Below are positions 1-12,298 of a stretch of DNA of 64,000 nucleotides, in pieces (the stretch's first letter is position 1; every line of letters starts with the position of its first letter). The position numbers and the translations under genes are program-made. The notes beneath the pieces are model-generated. The model searched no databases. It had not been told where the DNA came from and saw nothing but the letters and a program-made list of their open reading frames with translations. This stretch comes from Thuidium tamariscinum (lineage: Eukaryota > Streptophyta > Bryopsida > Hypnales > Thuidiaceae), in assembly GCA_947034885.2 (NCBI GenBank), contig OX344754.2, forward strand, positions 7,013,001 through 7,077,000. The letters are read 5' to 3'.

Positions 1-384
1 CTTCATTCACTATTATTTAATTTGTATCTTTGGAATTCTTCATTGAATTTCATTATTTAATTTCAATTCAATTAGTTGAATATTTGTGGACTCTGTATAA
101 CAATTTGTTTTTTCCATCCCCCCCTTGTTTGCCTCTTAAGTTCAAAAGCGACTTTTTTGTTTATAGGATTGAGTATTTAATTCTACCAATGAAACTATTT
201 GGAACCTGGTCTTTGTTTTGTAGAACATGTAAGGTTGTGATTATTTTGAGAATATTTGAATTTTTTAAGTCAATGATATAGGTAGTAATTTTTTTTTAAT
301 TCCCCTCAAACCTTACTTGAATCAAGTACAATTTTTAATCTAAATTGGTATGAATCATTCGGTTTACAAAGAGTTTCTTTTAAA
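1..384. other. AT-rich sequence, no gene seen
   Basis: The sequence is AT-rich with homopolymer runs. Short open frames exist, but they have biased composition and no recognisable motif or splice context. I see no repeat boundary here other than the start of the tandem array to the right. Confidence 0.5.
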
Positions 385-1400
385 TTGAGGAGACTTACTA
401 GTCCATATATACTTATCGATTGCTATTACAAGAGCCTCCTCGAAATCGAAGAGGTGTTTAGATCATCTATGACCAAGCATTTTATCTTCAATAAGCATCC
501 TCAAAATCTGAAGGGGCATACAGTTTATCATTTCTTTATATCATTGTCTTCTTATCAAGCTACTCAAAATTAAAGAGGCTCATAGGCAACCCTTTTGAAT
601 GAGGTTGTAAGATGATTTTACTACCTTAAAGGCTTAAATCCTATCCAATCAATTTGTAGGTGTTTCTAAAGACTTTGCTAGCCCAAATAAAAATAAATGT
701 GAATTCTAGACTTTAACAATTTAATTTAGGCCATACTTTTTCTCTGTAATTGTCTTCATATAAGGCTCTTCAGAACCAAGGAGGCCATTCCAATTCCCTT
801 GTAAATGTGGTATGTAAATTAATTTTATTGCATTGTATCCTATCCAATCAATTTATAAGAGACCTTAGAAAGGCTTTACTACTAATAAAACAAATGTGTG
901 ATTTTCAAAATTTAACAATCTAATTTAAGCCATCCATATTTGTGATTATTGTTCTTTAAAGGCCTCCTTAGAATTGAGGAGACTTATAGAAACTCCTTTG
1001 AAATGGAGTTTGTAAGATGGACTTCATTACTTCAAATCTTATCCAATCAATTAGTAGATGTTTTGAATTTAGAAAGCTTTGCTAACCCTCTCAAAGTTTC
1101 ATATAAATTTTGGATTTCATGAATCTATATTACGCTATATTTATTGTTTGTTATTGTCTTTTTATTAGCTTTCTCGGGACCGAGGAGGCCATAAAAGACT
1201 TCTTATAAGTGTGGTATGCCAAATAATTTTACTATCCTAAACACTATCCAATCAATTTGTAGGAGACTTTGAAAGGGCTTTACAACTAAAAAAACAAATG
1301 TGTATTATTTTGAAATTTTATCAATCTAATTTAAGCCATTTATATTTGTGATTCATGTCTATTGAAGGCCTCTTCGAAATCGAAGAGGCTCTTAGGTATA
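385..1400. repeat. Tandem array, unit about 200 bases, with a short palindrome per unit
   Basis: The phrase TATCCAATCAATT recurs near 642, 840, 1033 and 1247, about 200 bases apart. Each unit also carries a short interrupted palindrome of the type GCCTC(C/T)T...AGGAGGC near 432, 767, 961, 1169 and 1369, such as CCTCTTCGAAATCGAAGAGG at about 1370. The units are diverged by substitutions and small indels. There is no coding potential. It could be an old satellite-like array or an internal tandem part of a larger transposon. Confidence 0.7.
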
Positions 1401-2056
1401 CATTAATGGTTGATATGTGTATACTAATGCAAACAATTTAACTAACATGCATCCACAATTTCACGTGATATGAAATATAAATCCAAACAAAAATTGTCTT
1501 CAAATTAGATGCATTAGAATGCCTCTAATTTATTTTAATAAGAAAAATTAAGGGCTATTTCTTTTCATCCACCAATATTCATCTACATTCATCTATCACT
1601 ATCTTCATCCATCCAAACAATGAATGGAAGTCAGGAAAAAAGTGACCTACATCCAAATTTTTTTGTAGTTTTTGAGTTGCATTTTAAAAGAATAGATTTA
1701 ATAGTAAATACAAAATCTCTAAAATCTAGTAATTAAAAATTTTACCGCTCAAATGGGAATGCTCAATGCTCAACGCTCGTCGCTCGCTGCTCACACTTTA
1801 GCAACCCTGAATGTTTGTATAGATGTTACAACATACTCTGTAGATATTCCTGAATGGTATATTTGCAAACTATATTCATAGTTATAGTAACAACAAAGAA
1901 TTATACTAATTGCAATAAAATAATCCCAACTTTGAAGCAAAAACTAGTACAATGAACAAAACAATGCATACATTACTATACAAGTTTAGGTCTTGAGGAC
2001 TCAAGGCAATGCATAAAACTATAGCATACGTGTTAACAAATACATAGCAAACACCA
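1401..2056. other. Intergenic, no gene seen
   Basis: AT-rich DNA with a TTCATCCA-rich patch near 1563-1620 and a run of GCTCA/GCTCG words at about 1748-1795. No exon, RNA gene or transposon terminus could be supported. Confidence 0.45.
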
Positions 2057-2060
2057 TTAA

Positions 2061-2984
2061 CCCCTAAAGGACCAACATGCCTTTTTTGGCAACATAGCGA
2101 TTTTGGGCAGGTACGTGTGGCTAGAGATTTCCATATTTTGGAACCAAACTTTAATAGAAGGTGTGGACGAGGAGTATCTTCAAAGCCCAACAATTTTCGT
2201 GACTTTTGACTACATACTTGAAAAGTTATCGCATAAAATGTTGTTTGTTTCTCAACTCGGGCAGTTCGGGCAGATCAGAAAAAATCACTTTTTTTGAAAA
2301 TAAAAATTTGAAATTGGTTTTATAGATTTATATATACATGGAAAGCTTTGAATCATTCCATTTGGATTAATGAGTCAAAAGTTATGAAGAATTTTAGTTT
2401 GCGGGTAGTTATGGATTCTCTTCTCTAAAATAAACTTTGAAGTCCTTTATTTTACTCAATTTTCAATATTTTTGAAAAAAAATAAAAAAATAGGGTTTAG
2501 GTTGTTTATTAAAACATTTGAACCATTGGGATTGGCATTTTTCAATTCAATAAATAAATTGTTACCATTTTGTATTTTGAATCATTCTCTATTTCTTTCT
2601 ACTTACTATTTTTTTTGTACATGTTGTACAATTTCAAATGATATGAAAATTTTCAAGCATGTAGCCAACTTGAATTGGAAAATGAATCCAAAGAGTTGCA
2701 ACCATTTTGGACATTTTTTCATACAAATGTGGCCTTCTGAAGTGCAGCTGCCCGGATTTTCGCAGTGGCAAAAAAATGATTTTTGTAACTTCAAACACTA
2801 ATATCTTGCAATCTACATGGTGGAAATTTCTGAAATTTTTTCTACATCTTCCCAAACTAGTTCACTAAAAGATCCTACGGTTACATATGTCAAAAAATGT
2901 TTTTTTCCTGAAATTTGGTAGCTGTCCTAGAAATTACAGTTTTGGAGCAGTTTTTGTGGAAACATAGTTGCGGTCCTTTAAGGG
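2061..2984. mobile_element. TTAA-flanked non-autonomous element, copy A
   Basis: The element is 924 bases between TTAA at 2057-2060 and TTAA at 2985-2988. Its left end reads CCCCTAAAGGACC; its right end, read inward on the other strand, is CCCTTAAAGGACC. It has no transposase. Its right half is homologous, in the opposite orientation, to the left part of copy D at 21380, and to a fragment near 31371-31890. Length and ends place it in the 0.9-kb class with B and D. Palindromic TTAA flanks with CCC-starting inverted repeats resemble piggyBac; the superfamily assignment is inference. Confidence 0.72.
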
Positions 2985-2988
2985 TTAA

Positions 2989-4306
2989 CAACAATTTTCA
3001 AAAAATGAAGATTGCACTATGCCTTGTTGAAGGTTCAATTCAATTCCAAATGCAATGGCAAAGCAAATCTCCATCGAGATACATGGATCTTGGACACTCA
3101 ACAACTCCAAACTAAGGCCTACAACATCTTGGTATAGAAAAAAATGTGACACTTGTGTGATCTCAAATTTTTTTAAATTTTTATGTCAATTTGTCTTCCA
3201 AAGTGTAAATAGAGCTTAGAATTAGGTCCATTTCCATTTCTTTGTCAAATAGACTTGTAGATTTTAATTGAGAACTAAAAGGGTGTGAAATGGAAGGATT
3301 GGAAGGAACTAATTAAAGAACTGGAAAGTCAAGTTGACAATGTGCCCCACAGTGAAGAGTTGTCTTCCCATTTTGGAGACTATATGTCCAAATGTCTAGT
3401 TGTTTTATCTTTAGTACATACAAGTAGTATAACTCACAGTGTATTTGCTTTAAAATTGTCAAATATTCTAAGCTTTACCATTGTGCAAATTGTCTATGTC
3501 TAGTTGATTTGAGCTGAGACAGCAGGTGGCTGTGAGCTCTTTTTGTGTGCTTGTCTAATTGTCGAGTTATTTGTTGTTGTATCTCAATTGTATCACTATC
3601 TAATTGCCATTGTATAAATATCATTTTATTTGTATTTGAAATTTCCTCCAGTGTCTAGTGGTACGCAAATGTTTAATTATTGTCAAGTAGATTGAGAGAA
3701 GTTGGTGGAAGTTAAATTGTAATTGACTTAATTGTAAGAGAGGCTGGTGTGTAAGTAGAATTTAATCAATTTGACAAAGCTGGTTCCTAGATACCTTTGG
3801 AATTCCTTGCACTGGAGTCAAATTGACTAAGCAGGTTGCTCGTTGTTCTTGCTGAATGGTTGTAAGTATGTCAATTGGTTTGATTAATTTTGTAATTACT
3901 TAGATAATTTATGTGTATAATTACAGTCTAATTGATTAACACATGATGCTTAAATAAAAGAAGTAATTTTTGTAAATGTGTTGCACCCATGTCAAATTGG
4001 CAGTTGGAAGACTGAGAGTTTGGATGAACTATTGTTGATTTATCTTATTAACATTAGCTAGTCTAATAGATGTGTGTTATTGTTGAATTATTATAGAATA
4101 CTTGAATTATCTAGTTAATTAGCAGTATGGATAAAATTACTTGAATCTAATTGACTGTACTTGTGATGAATCTGTGTCAAATTCACTAAACCATGCTTGT
4201 AACCCAATTGATGTAGTTGGAGATTATGTAAGTCTAATTGTCTTTATGCATGCTATTTGAATTGAGAAGCATGCTAGATGTATGTAGCATAGCATTATCA
4301 ATTGGT
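2989..4306. other. No gene; rich in AATTGA-type words
   Basis: This stretch and its continuation beyond the copia element (13833-14116 and 15086-15790) repeatedly use words such as GTCTAATTGA, TCAAATTGAC and GTCTAATAGA at irregular spacing. It reads like a very diverged minisatellite or low-complexity region that later received the copia insertion. No coding exon is visible. Confidence 0.45.
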
Positions 4307-4311
4307 CAATC

Positions 4312-4588
4312 TGTTGTGTGTAGAACGTAAGACAATAGATCATGAATGAATAAACATTAACATTATATTAATAATAATAGAGTAAGATAACAAGCCTTCT
4401 TATAAAGGACAAAGACACTATTTGGCAAAATGGTATGACAATGTTTGACTTTACAAAACAGTGTGTCTATTGACTTGACAAAACAGTGTGTATGTTGACT
4501 TGATAGAACAGTGTGTCTGTCGACTTGACAGAACAGTGTGTTTGTCAATTATAGCTACTATAACGTAACTGTAACTGGTTTACTAACA
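4312..4588 (-). repeat. 3' LTR of the copia element (277 bases)
   Basis: It matches the LTR at 13626-13827 along its length but is exactly 75 bases longer, because a 25-base unit is present four times instead of once. It has the TG...CA termini. The outer edge abuts the CAATC target duplication. Confidence 0.92.
4447..4546. repeat. Four tandem 25-base units inside the 3' LTR
   Basis: Units begin GACTT and contain ACAGTGTGT, at 4447-4471, 4472-4496, 4497-4521 and 4522-4546. The other LTR has one such unit, at 13761-13785. The units differ from each other at a few positions, so the expansion is not brand new. Confidence 0.9.
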
Positions 4589-4597
4589 TGCCCCCTT
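4589..4597 (-). other. Polypurine tract of the copia element
   Basis: On the minus strand AAGGGGGCA lies immediately upstream of the 3' LTR, where plus-strand priming is expected in LTR retrotransposons. Confidence 0.8.
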
Positions 4598-4739
4598 CAG
4601 TTGCATGGCTGAAACAGTGAATCGTCAACTTGAGTTGTATCATAAGTTGTAACTTGAATTGTAAAATTTTGAAAACTTTATAAGCTTCGGAGAGAAGAAG
4701 TAATATATTGGTTGCCCCTTTGCTTTAGATCAAAGGAAG

Positions 4740-6428
4740 CTGCATGGTAAGGGCTTGAATGCAAGCCTAATGTTTAGCTTTTGTAAGAGACTTCATCAAG
4801 ATATGAGCCCACATGGTCGACGTCAAGGTATATTGAAGTTTCAAAATCTTGTTGTGAACTTTCTCACGAAGGAAATGGAACCACAAGTCTATATGATTAG
4901 ACCAATCATGATATTTTGTATTCTCACTCAAAGTAATACAAGACTGTTTGTCACTGAAAAGAATTCATGGTAAATTCAAAGAGTAACCAAGTTCTTGGAA
5001 TAGTGCTTGAAGCCAAAGAGGTTCTTTTGTGGCAGTGGCTGCGGCAATATATTCGGCTTCCGTTGACAACAAAGCAACGATAGTTTGTCTGTGGCTTTGC
5101 CAAGACAAAAGACATAATGAGTCAATTTAAAAAATATAACCCGAAGTGGACTGGCAGGTGTCGATATCATGTGCCCAATCAGCATGACTCCAACCACTAA
5201 TTTGATGGAGAGAACTGGAATGTGAAAGACTAGTGTACATAAGTCCTTGCTGTAAAGTTCCACACAGATACCCAAATATGCATTTGACACCAAAGCCAAT
5301 GAGCTGGAGTCATGGAGTGGGGGCTTGCATAAATTGGGCAAAATGATCAATGGAAAAAGCCAAATACCACCTCATACACGTAACAAGATACTGAAGACTG
5401 CCGATGGCTTGTTTGTATGGAATCTTGTCCATAAGAAGTTGTTTAGAAGAGGGAAGAGTATCAATTTGGTGATGTGAGTATCAAATTCCAACTTCAAGAG
5501 GCATTGCAACTATATGGGAAGCGACCATAATAAATTTAGTTAAGAGATCATTGATATATTTTTCTTGTGATAATAATAAAGTCTGATGAATGCTATCTCA
5601 GTGAATCTAAATGTACAAAATATAGCTAATCTTGTTGCTATCCATCATAGAAAAGCGTTGAGCAAATATTGCTTTTGTAGTTGTTAAAAACTGAAAGTCA
5701 TCGAAGATGATAACGAGATCATCAATATAAAGACCCAAAAAAAGAATAGAAGTATAGTGACGTTTAATATAAACATTTGAATCTAAGGTACACTTAAAAA
5801 AACCTTAAGTCAATAAGAAGTTGTCAAAGGTCTCATACTAGGCACGCGAGGCCTGCTTCAAACTGTAGAGGGATTTCAACAAGCGGCAAACTTGAAGTGC
5901 AGTTCAAGGGTTAATGTATCCCTCAGGTTGCATTATATAAATTTCTTCATGTAAAGTAGCATTTAAAAATGTTGTAATCACATCCATGATCCATTTGGTG
6001 GATGTGATAGTTGTAAATAGCAGCGAATGCTAAAAGAAGTCGAAGTGATGTCATCCTGATAATAGGAGAAAAAGTTTCAGTGAAGTCAATTCCTTCTTGT
6101 TGGGAGAAGCCACGAGCCACAAGTCATGCCTTAAAACATGATAAGAATCTGTTAGAGTTGTATTTCTTTGAAATATCCATTTGATGCTTATAATTGATCT
6201 ATTTGGCGGTGGATCAACAAGATCTCAAGTGCAATTTTTAATAAGAGAATTATATTCCTTGTCCATAGCTTCCTTCCAATCTTTAGATTGATTGCTAGCA
6301 AGGGCTTCTGAGATTGTAAGAGGATCAGCCAGCTCAGCTAAGGAGCCAAAATTGTACAATTTTGTGTTATAAAACCGTAGGATATGCCTTTGTCGTTTGC
6401 TAGAACGTGCGGATGTCCTAAGGCCCAA
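4740..6428 (-). pseudogene. Decayed copia reverse transcriptase and RNase H
   Basis: Pieces of pol can be read in several minus-strand frames. At about 6225-6428 lies the start of the RT domain (EALASN...DWKEAMDKEYNSLIKN). Near 5710-5740 is LYIDDLVI, the copia form of the YVDD catalytic motif. Near 5000-5090 is LSTEAEYIAAA, the RNase H signature. Stops and shifts separate these pieces, so no full protein can be made. The N-terminal end joins the linker at 10541 across the nested element. Confidence 0.88.
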
Positions 6429-7742
6429 CTTCCATGTGAGCCGGACTGGTGGAGGTATTTTTGGCTTCTGCCCACACCCAGTAAGTTGCTCATCTAGACT
6501 CCACCGATTAAATTATTAGGGTCCTGTCATGTATAAGGGGGTGCAGCACTTTACAACTTGCCCCTCCAATTCTAGCAAATTATCCAATCGAATAAGTTAC
6601 ACCCCTCTTTGTTTTAGTACTGTACTAGAGCGGCTAAGAGTTATAGGAAGGCATTAAAAATTTAAATATGTATAGGACCCAACATATGAGTCTTCTTAAA
6701 GTGATATTTTTTATTAGTAAAAATTATACTTTCTACTTATTCAATTTTTTTAAAAATATGTTGAAACTTGAAAAATTCAAATTATTGGGGATTTTTAGGT
6801 TAAAAGTTTGAATAAAATCATATAAGTTTAGGGTATATTTTAGAATAATACTAAATTTTAACCACTAATTAAAGTAAAAATGAAAAACTTAATTCTGTAA
6901 TTTAAATTGAATTTCTAGTTTAAATGGAAAACACATTGTACTGTATTTGTACATTTTCACACTTCAAGCTTGCAATTGCAATAACTCTTTCAATTTTATA
7001 ATTTTTTTGCAAAATTTCAACATAGAATAGAAAAAAAACTTGTGAAGCTTCATTTTCTTAGTTTAAATCAATATTAGAAGTTGAAAGGTTAAATGGTCAA
7101 ATTAGGAGTTAAAATTAAGGTTCATCCACTTTTTGGACGCATATACCTCTAGGGGATAATAATCATAAAAACTATGTTTTCTTAATGGTCACTCAAATTG
7201 TTTTTGCATAATACAAAAAAGAATTGAATTTTTTGTCTTGCATAGTTACAATTCCAATCAAGTATACCAAATTTCAATTTCAAAAATTAAAATTCTGTGT
7301 TTAGTAAATTTTTGGGTTAAATTTTCATTATAATTCACTTAAAAATATTGGTAATGTGTTTTAAGAATTATCTTGTGGAGACATGTAGAATATATTTTTT
7401 TATATACTAATATATACCTTTCTTTCAACAAGCATGTCTAAAAAACTTTCACAATTTTGTCTATAGAAATTTGAATGTCGAGGTAACAATGTCCTAATTG
7501 TGAAAAACAAATATTTCTTTAGGGTACTTAGATTTTGGCACAATAATTGTACCATTACTCTCAAATTTTTAAAAGTAAATACAAGCTAAGGATCAAATAC
7601 CAAGATCTACTTATAGTATGAAGATTTAATTTTATAAAATTTGGTCATATGACACATTTCTACTTTGAGCATGTTTTTGTTAATAGGGAGTTGTGGGATA
7701 TTTTTTTTTATGAAAGATGGAAAAATGTCATTTAAATATTCT

Positions 7743-8822
7743 CTACATCTCTATGCAATTAAATTTTTTCTTAAATAGTTTGGTACGCTTATCATGAAGG
7801 GCATTTCCAATTGTCTTCATAGCATCACTCAAGCTAAGAAGAGCATTCACATAACCCTGTCCAGTGGCACTACCACTCTCCATTCTATCACATTCAAGTT
7901 TCATCGTATCAAGATGGCATAATTCCTCTTATTGCAACTTTTGTCTATCCAACTCTATAATCTCCTTATGACAAATGTCTTCTCGATCATGCCCACCACT
8001 AATGGCCTCAACGAATTCAAGCCTAGTCTTGTCCATAGAAGCCAATGCACCATCTTCTACCTTCATTGATAAGCGGTGTTTTTTGGTAGAATAATCAACA
8101 GATGATTCACCACCATCTATAATACACATAGATATGGTAGCCAATAATTAGAATGTTCTCAAAAAATATGCACACATTCATTCCTAATGATATTTTAAAA
8201 TCAAATTCATGCACAATGTTTATAAATATCATCAAAAAATAAAACAAAGAAGATTTGAAAATACTAGTAGAAGGTGGCATCATTCCACTATCAAGAGGAA
8301 GGTCTCCAGCATCAATAGCTTGTGAAATCTTAAGAAACCAATCTAACATAGCCTCATAGACGGTTTGGTCAAATGGTGCCCTCGGAAACCTCCTTGGATG
8401 GGTTTTTTTTCCAAAGGGCTCATAGCAAAGTAACTTGGTTGGCCAAATGGTATTTTCTTTTCATAATCATAGACTTTCTTAAAGTCTGGTGATAATTGCT
8501 CCCATTTGTCTTGGATCTGTCGTGGGTTTCTATATACATCCCTTCTCCACAAATCATCTGCCATGGCTCTCCACCTATTTGGAGCCGTAGTCATTTGTGC
8601 ACGTACTAATTTTGTTGGCCCATGTTTCTCATAATCTACCCTCTTATAATGATACAAGGATAGAGTCTCTGCCAAGGACCATCTCCCAGTGTTGTAAACT
8701 TTGCTATCTTCACTACCATGAGCTTCTCCCAATTTCACCTCGGTCTGATCCTCTAATTGTGTTTCAAGATCTATTGACTCAGGATTCCAATTGAGATCCA
8801 TTGGAGATCTTTGAGAGTCCAT
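7743..8822 (-). pseudogene. Trihelix/Myb-like DNA-binding protein gene, broken
   Basis: Exon 1 runs from ATG at 8822 to about 8265, exon 2 from 8116 to a stop at 7743; the donor GTATTT and acceptor TTATAG agree in phase. The first exon encodes a Myb/SANT-like trihelix segment (RWSLAETLSLYHYKR, then WRAMADDLWRRDVYRN and IQDKWEQL). The second encodes a helical tail (FVEAISGGHDREDICHKE). Two lesions are visible: a frame break at an A8 run near 8408, after which the other frame continues as FDQTVYEAMLDWF, and an in-frame TAA at 7929-7931 followed by about 60 further plausible codons. Trihelix proteins are plant transcription regulators; whether this is a captured host gene or a transposon-borne DNA-binding protein cannot be decided here. 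A sequencing error in the homopolymer could explain the first lesion. Confidence 0.7.
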
Positions 8823-8829
8823 TTTCTAC

Positions 8830-10250
8830 ACATAGAATTTACGTTAAACATTTGAAAAACAATAATCACCTCAATTTTGAAGTAGCAAAATTTCCAAAAT
8901 GAAGGTAGATATAATTCAATTGAAAAAAAATAGAAGCAAATTCGAGTTCTAGGCAATTTTCAAGCTCAAATTTTAGTTTCTCAAAAACAAATCTAAACTA
9001 TAATGAACAATATTATGTGAAGCTTTTTTAACAAAAATTTCTTCATATTATCTTAATTCAATCTAATACAATCCAAACTCATGTGAACCAATAAACAACT
9101 TGAAAACTATAGGAGACGGTTCTAAAACAATGTGGGCAATTTGAACCGCCTTACAAGTGGCTATGAAATAGAGGTGAGATGGTTCTTTAAAGAACCTCCA
9201 TAAACATTGAATGAATCAAAGAACATGAATTTTATTAATTGCAAGAGCCTATCAATCTTTGATTATTTTTCATTTTTCTTAGAAGTTGCAAGTAAATGAT
9301 TTATGGAAGACCTATGCTCATAAATAGGGAACTATGAAACAACTTCTTCGAAGTTTCATAACTAATTCAATTATGCTTCAAAGAATATAAAACAACTTGT
9401 GTTAGAGTCCTCATCTATTTCTCTATGATTGGAAAATGAGTCAAAAATATTCCCATTGAGTAAATTACAAGATAAAGGTGTATTAGCCCTTACATGCAAA
9501 ATTTTAGAACTTACTACATCAATCAAACAAAATATTTGAAAACTATTGAATGCAAAACCCTATAACCTTCAAAATTGAACCCATAAGGCTTCTATTGTTT
9601 CCATTTCAGAAATATGAGCTTGAATCCAAACAAAAAGGGAAAATGGGGGTTCATGGCAATTCTTGAGGCTAAAATTCATTCTTTCATAATCAAATCTGGA
9701 CTATTATGAACAATATTTTAAGAAGCTTGTTTAATTAAAATTCCTTCATATTAATTCAATACAACACAATGTAAATCCACATTAAAAAGTAAATATGCAA
9801 ACAATCAATAATCAATCTCACAACCTTAAAAGTAGAATTTTCAAGGCTTCAACAATTTCCAATTTCTCAAAGTAAGAACTTGAACCCAAAAAACAAGAAA
9901 AAATAGAGTTCCAAGTGATTTCAAAGCCCCGATTTCAGATTTTTTGAAACAAATCTGAACTATTATTGGTCATCAATCTTCCAAGCTTCAAACTTCAAAC
10001 ATTAATCTTCCAAGCTTCAATCTTACAACATCAATCTTACAGGCTTTGAATCCAGCAAATAAGGACTTTAAACCCTCTAAAATTGGTTAATTGGGCAATT
10101 CTCAAGGCTGAAAAATTCACAAGGCTTCCAATAGTTCTATATTCAAGAAATACATACTTCAAACTTTGTACTTTACAAATACCATAAACTCCTTACTAAA
10201 TCCAAAAATTATTGAAAAACGATTAACAAAACAATTAGCAATTTAATCAC
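8830..10250. other. Non-coding interior of the nested element
   Basis: AT-rich DNA without exon signals. A part near 9230-9420 resembles, in inverted orientation, the interior of the element at 39132-39894 (shared phrases on AACAACTTGTGTT and repeated TTCATAACTAATTCAAT). This suggests that other repeats have landed inside the nested element. Confidence 0.45.
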
Positions 10251-10540
10251 TCACCGAAGAAGCCCAAAACGCATTCAAAGCTAAAAATGCACTCGCTACC
10301 AGCTGAAGGCGCCACCACCTCCCGCCACATGGAAGATGCTGAAAAGACTTTTACAAGGTGAAAATTAGGTTCAAATAGTCAAATGACCTTTTTTTGGAGG
10401 TTGTAAAGTAGAATCATGATCTTCCATTGTAAGTCAAGGGACTACCGATTGATCGGTTGAACTCAAAATGTACATTTTCCGTTCCCCGACATTGGGCAAT
10501 GGAGGCTTCACCGGCCCTAATCCTAAACTAGCTTCCATGT

Positions 10541-11153
10541 AGGAGAGCCAGGGAACAGTTTGTCTGGTAGCACTTTTCCTACTGGCCCGATCTGCATGGA
10601 AGCTGGCCCTAAGTGAAGGAGGAGAACTGGATCGGGCTTAACTGAAATGAGACGGCTGAAGTGCAGTAGTTGGAGAGGCGGGAGGTGGGTCTGCATGATC
10701 AAGAGGAGGTGGGGTCGGAGGTGGATTCTTGAATAGGACCTCAGGTGGATCTTGATTCGATTTGAAATCAATCAGCTAATTGATTGGCAAAGAGTTGGAA
10801 GGGCCTGGTTAGTCAATGGAAGACTCAGGAACAGTGTAGTAAAATTCAACAAGATCGGCCGGAAGAGAAGGAAGTTGTCCATTTAAAGAAGAATCATCAT
10901 TAGGGAATAAGGTATCTTCCAAAAAAGTAACATCGTGACTTGTAAAAACTAACTAATCGTCTAGATTATAGAGACAATAGCCCTTGATGCCAGAAACTAA
11001 TGAATAGTCAATAAAGATACATTTCAAAGCTTTGAAGTCTCATTTCTTACGATGTTCTTTTATAATATGAGAGTAGGTTGGACATTCAAAAATACGCAGA
11101 TTAGTGAAATCAGGTCGTAACCCTGTCAACAGTTCATATGGAGTTGTATTATT
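10541..11153 (-). pseudogene. Copia pol linker between integrase and reverse transcriptase
   Basis: This segment is rich in Pro and Ser codons in the pol frame and lies between integrase and the RT start, as the variable hinge of copia pol usually does. It is interrupted by the 9-base duplication of the nested element and by stops. No catalytic motif lies here. Confidence 0.65.
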
Positions 11154-12295
11154 TTAAAAAGTTGAATAAGAATAATTTTGCAGGTAGCAAGTGGTAGCTA
11201 CAGCTTCTGCCCAAAAGTATTTGCCCAAATGAGCAACTTGAAGCATACATCTTGCAACTTCAACTAAAGTTTGGTTCTTCCTTTTTGAGACTCCATTTTG
11301 GGCAGGATGATAAAGATTGGTCAAGTGATGTTGAATTCCATGATCTTGACAGAATTTGGTGAAGTTGTTAGATGTAAATTTGCCACCGTTATCCAAGCGG
11401 AGAATAGGTATTTTATATTTATCATATTGATTTTCAACTAATGTTTTATAGGTTTGAAAGTGAAATAAAGTAGAAGATTTCTTACTTAAAAAATAGACAT
11501 GTGTAAAATGGGAGTAATCATCAATGAATAAAGAAAATATAGAGCACCACCTAAGGATGATGTGCTCCTTGGGCCACACAAATCCGTGTGTATCAAGGCC
11601 AATGACACAATAGCTCTTGTAGAAGGTGTTGTTGGGTAAGAACTTTGAGTGTGTTAACCAAGCTTACAGCCCTCACAGAGAGGGAGATTGAATTTTAATG
11701 TATTAGAAAGTCCACATACCATATTTTAGTTTTGCATGAGAGTAGTAAAACGTATATTGAGATGGCCTAATCAATAATGCCATTTAAGCGTTTCTGAGTC
11801 AAATTTTGACAAAGTTGTAGATAAACAATGTGATTCTAAGGGTGGGATTCCAATATCCAATGAAAACAAGTTGCCTTCTTTTGGAATTCGAAATATGATT
11901 TTCTTACTTGAGTTTTGTGACTTGGTCTTGATAAGACATTGAGTCTGAGTGAATGTAAGAGTTGTATTTCCTTTTGTCGTTATTTGACTAACAGAAAGTA
12001 ACTTTTTGGCAAGGCCAGGGACATATAAAACATCAGGAATTAATAGTTTCTCTTCAATTGGTACTTTCAAAAAAATAGAATCGTAACCAAGAGCACTAAG
12101 TGAGCGATTGTTGCCCAAAATTATAGTTCTTGGAATTTCGAGAAGTTGATAATCTCGAAAAAGTTCTTTTTCAGGAGACATATGTTGACTAGCCCCTGAA
12201 TCTAGGTACCATGACGAGGAAAGGCCTGAACTATCAAACATGGCCGAAAATTGATAGACTTGAGTATCATCAGTAAGAATATTATTATATTGTCC
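11154..12295 (-). pseudogene. Copia protease and integrase region, broken
   Basis: The protease motif WYLDSGASQHM is near 12195-12210. Downstream comes the GAG-pre-integrase region with CEGCKLG near 11660, then the integrase core: FIDDYSHFTHVYFL, LRLDNGGKF and HPAQNGVSKRKNQTLVE. There are stops between protease and integrase and a frame change near 11579. The domain order confirms copia rather than gypsy. Confidence 0.9.
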
Positions 12296-12298
12296 TTG

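Larger units (their letters stand above)
6438..10531. mobile_element. Nested DNA element with a 9-base target duplication (MULE-like?)
   Basis: CTTCCATGT at 6429-6437 is repeated at 10532-10540. Across these copies the interrupted copia frame reads on without a shift: SPTWK on one side and TWKLGLRTSAR on the other share the duplicated codons. The 4094 bases between are therefore one insertion. A 9-base duplication is typical of Mutator-like elements (known); the termini share only short similarity (GAGCCGG inward on the left, GGGCCGG about 14 bases inside the right end), so the class is inference. It carries a broken trihelix-like gene on the minus strand and no recognisable transposase. A captured host gene (Pack-MULE style) is one reading; an unusual autonomous element now lacking transposase is another. 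Confidence 0.8.

Noticed and set aside
385..1400. CRISPR-like array, because of regularly spaced palindromes
   Set aside because: The whole unit of about 200 bases repeats, not just a short repeat with unique spacers, and the DNA is a plant nuclear genome.
2057..2988. PIF/Harbinger assignment for the TTAA family
   Set aside because: Harbinger elements duplicate TTA or TAA as a direct repeat; here the flanks are TTA on one side and TAA on the other if three bases are taken, so only the palindromic four-base TTAA works. Not excluded entirely without empty sites.
10326..10334. ACATGGAAG near the right end as a third copy of the nested element's duplication
   Set aside because: It is in inverse orientation to the true pair and lies inside the element; probably chance.
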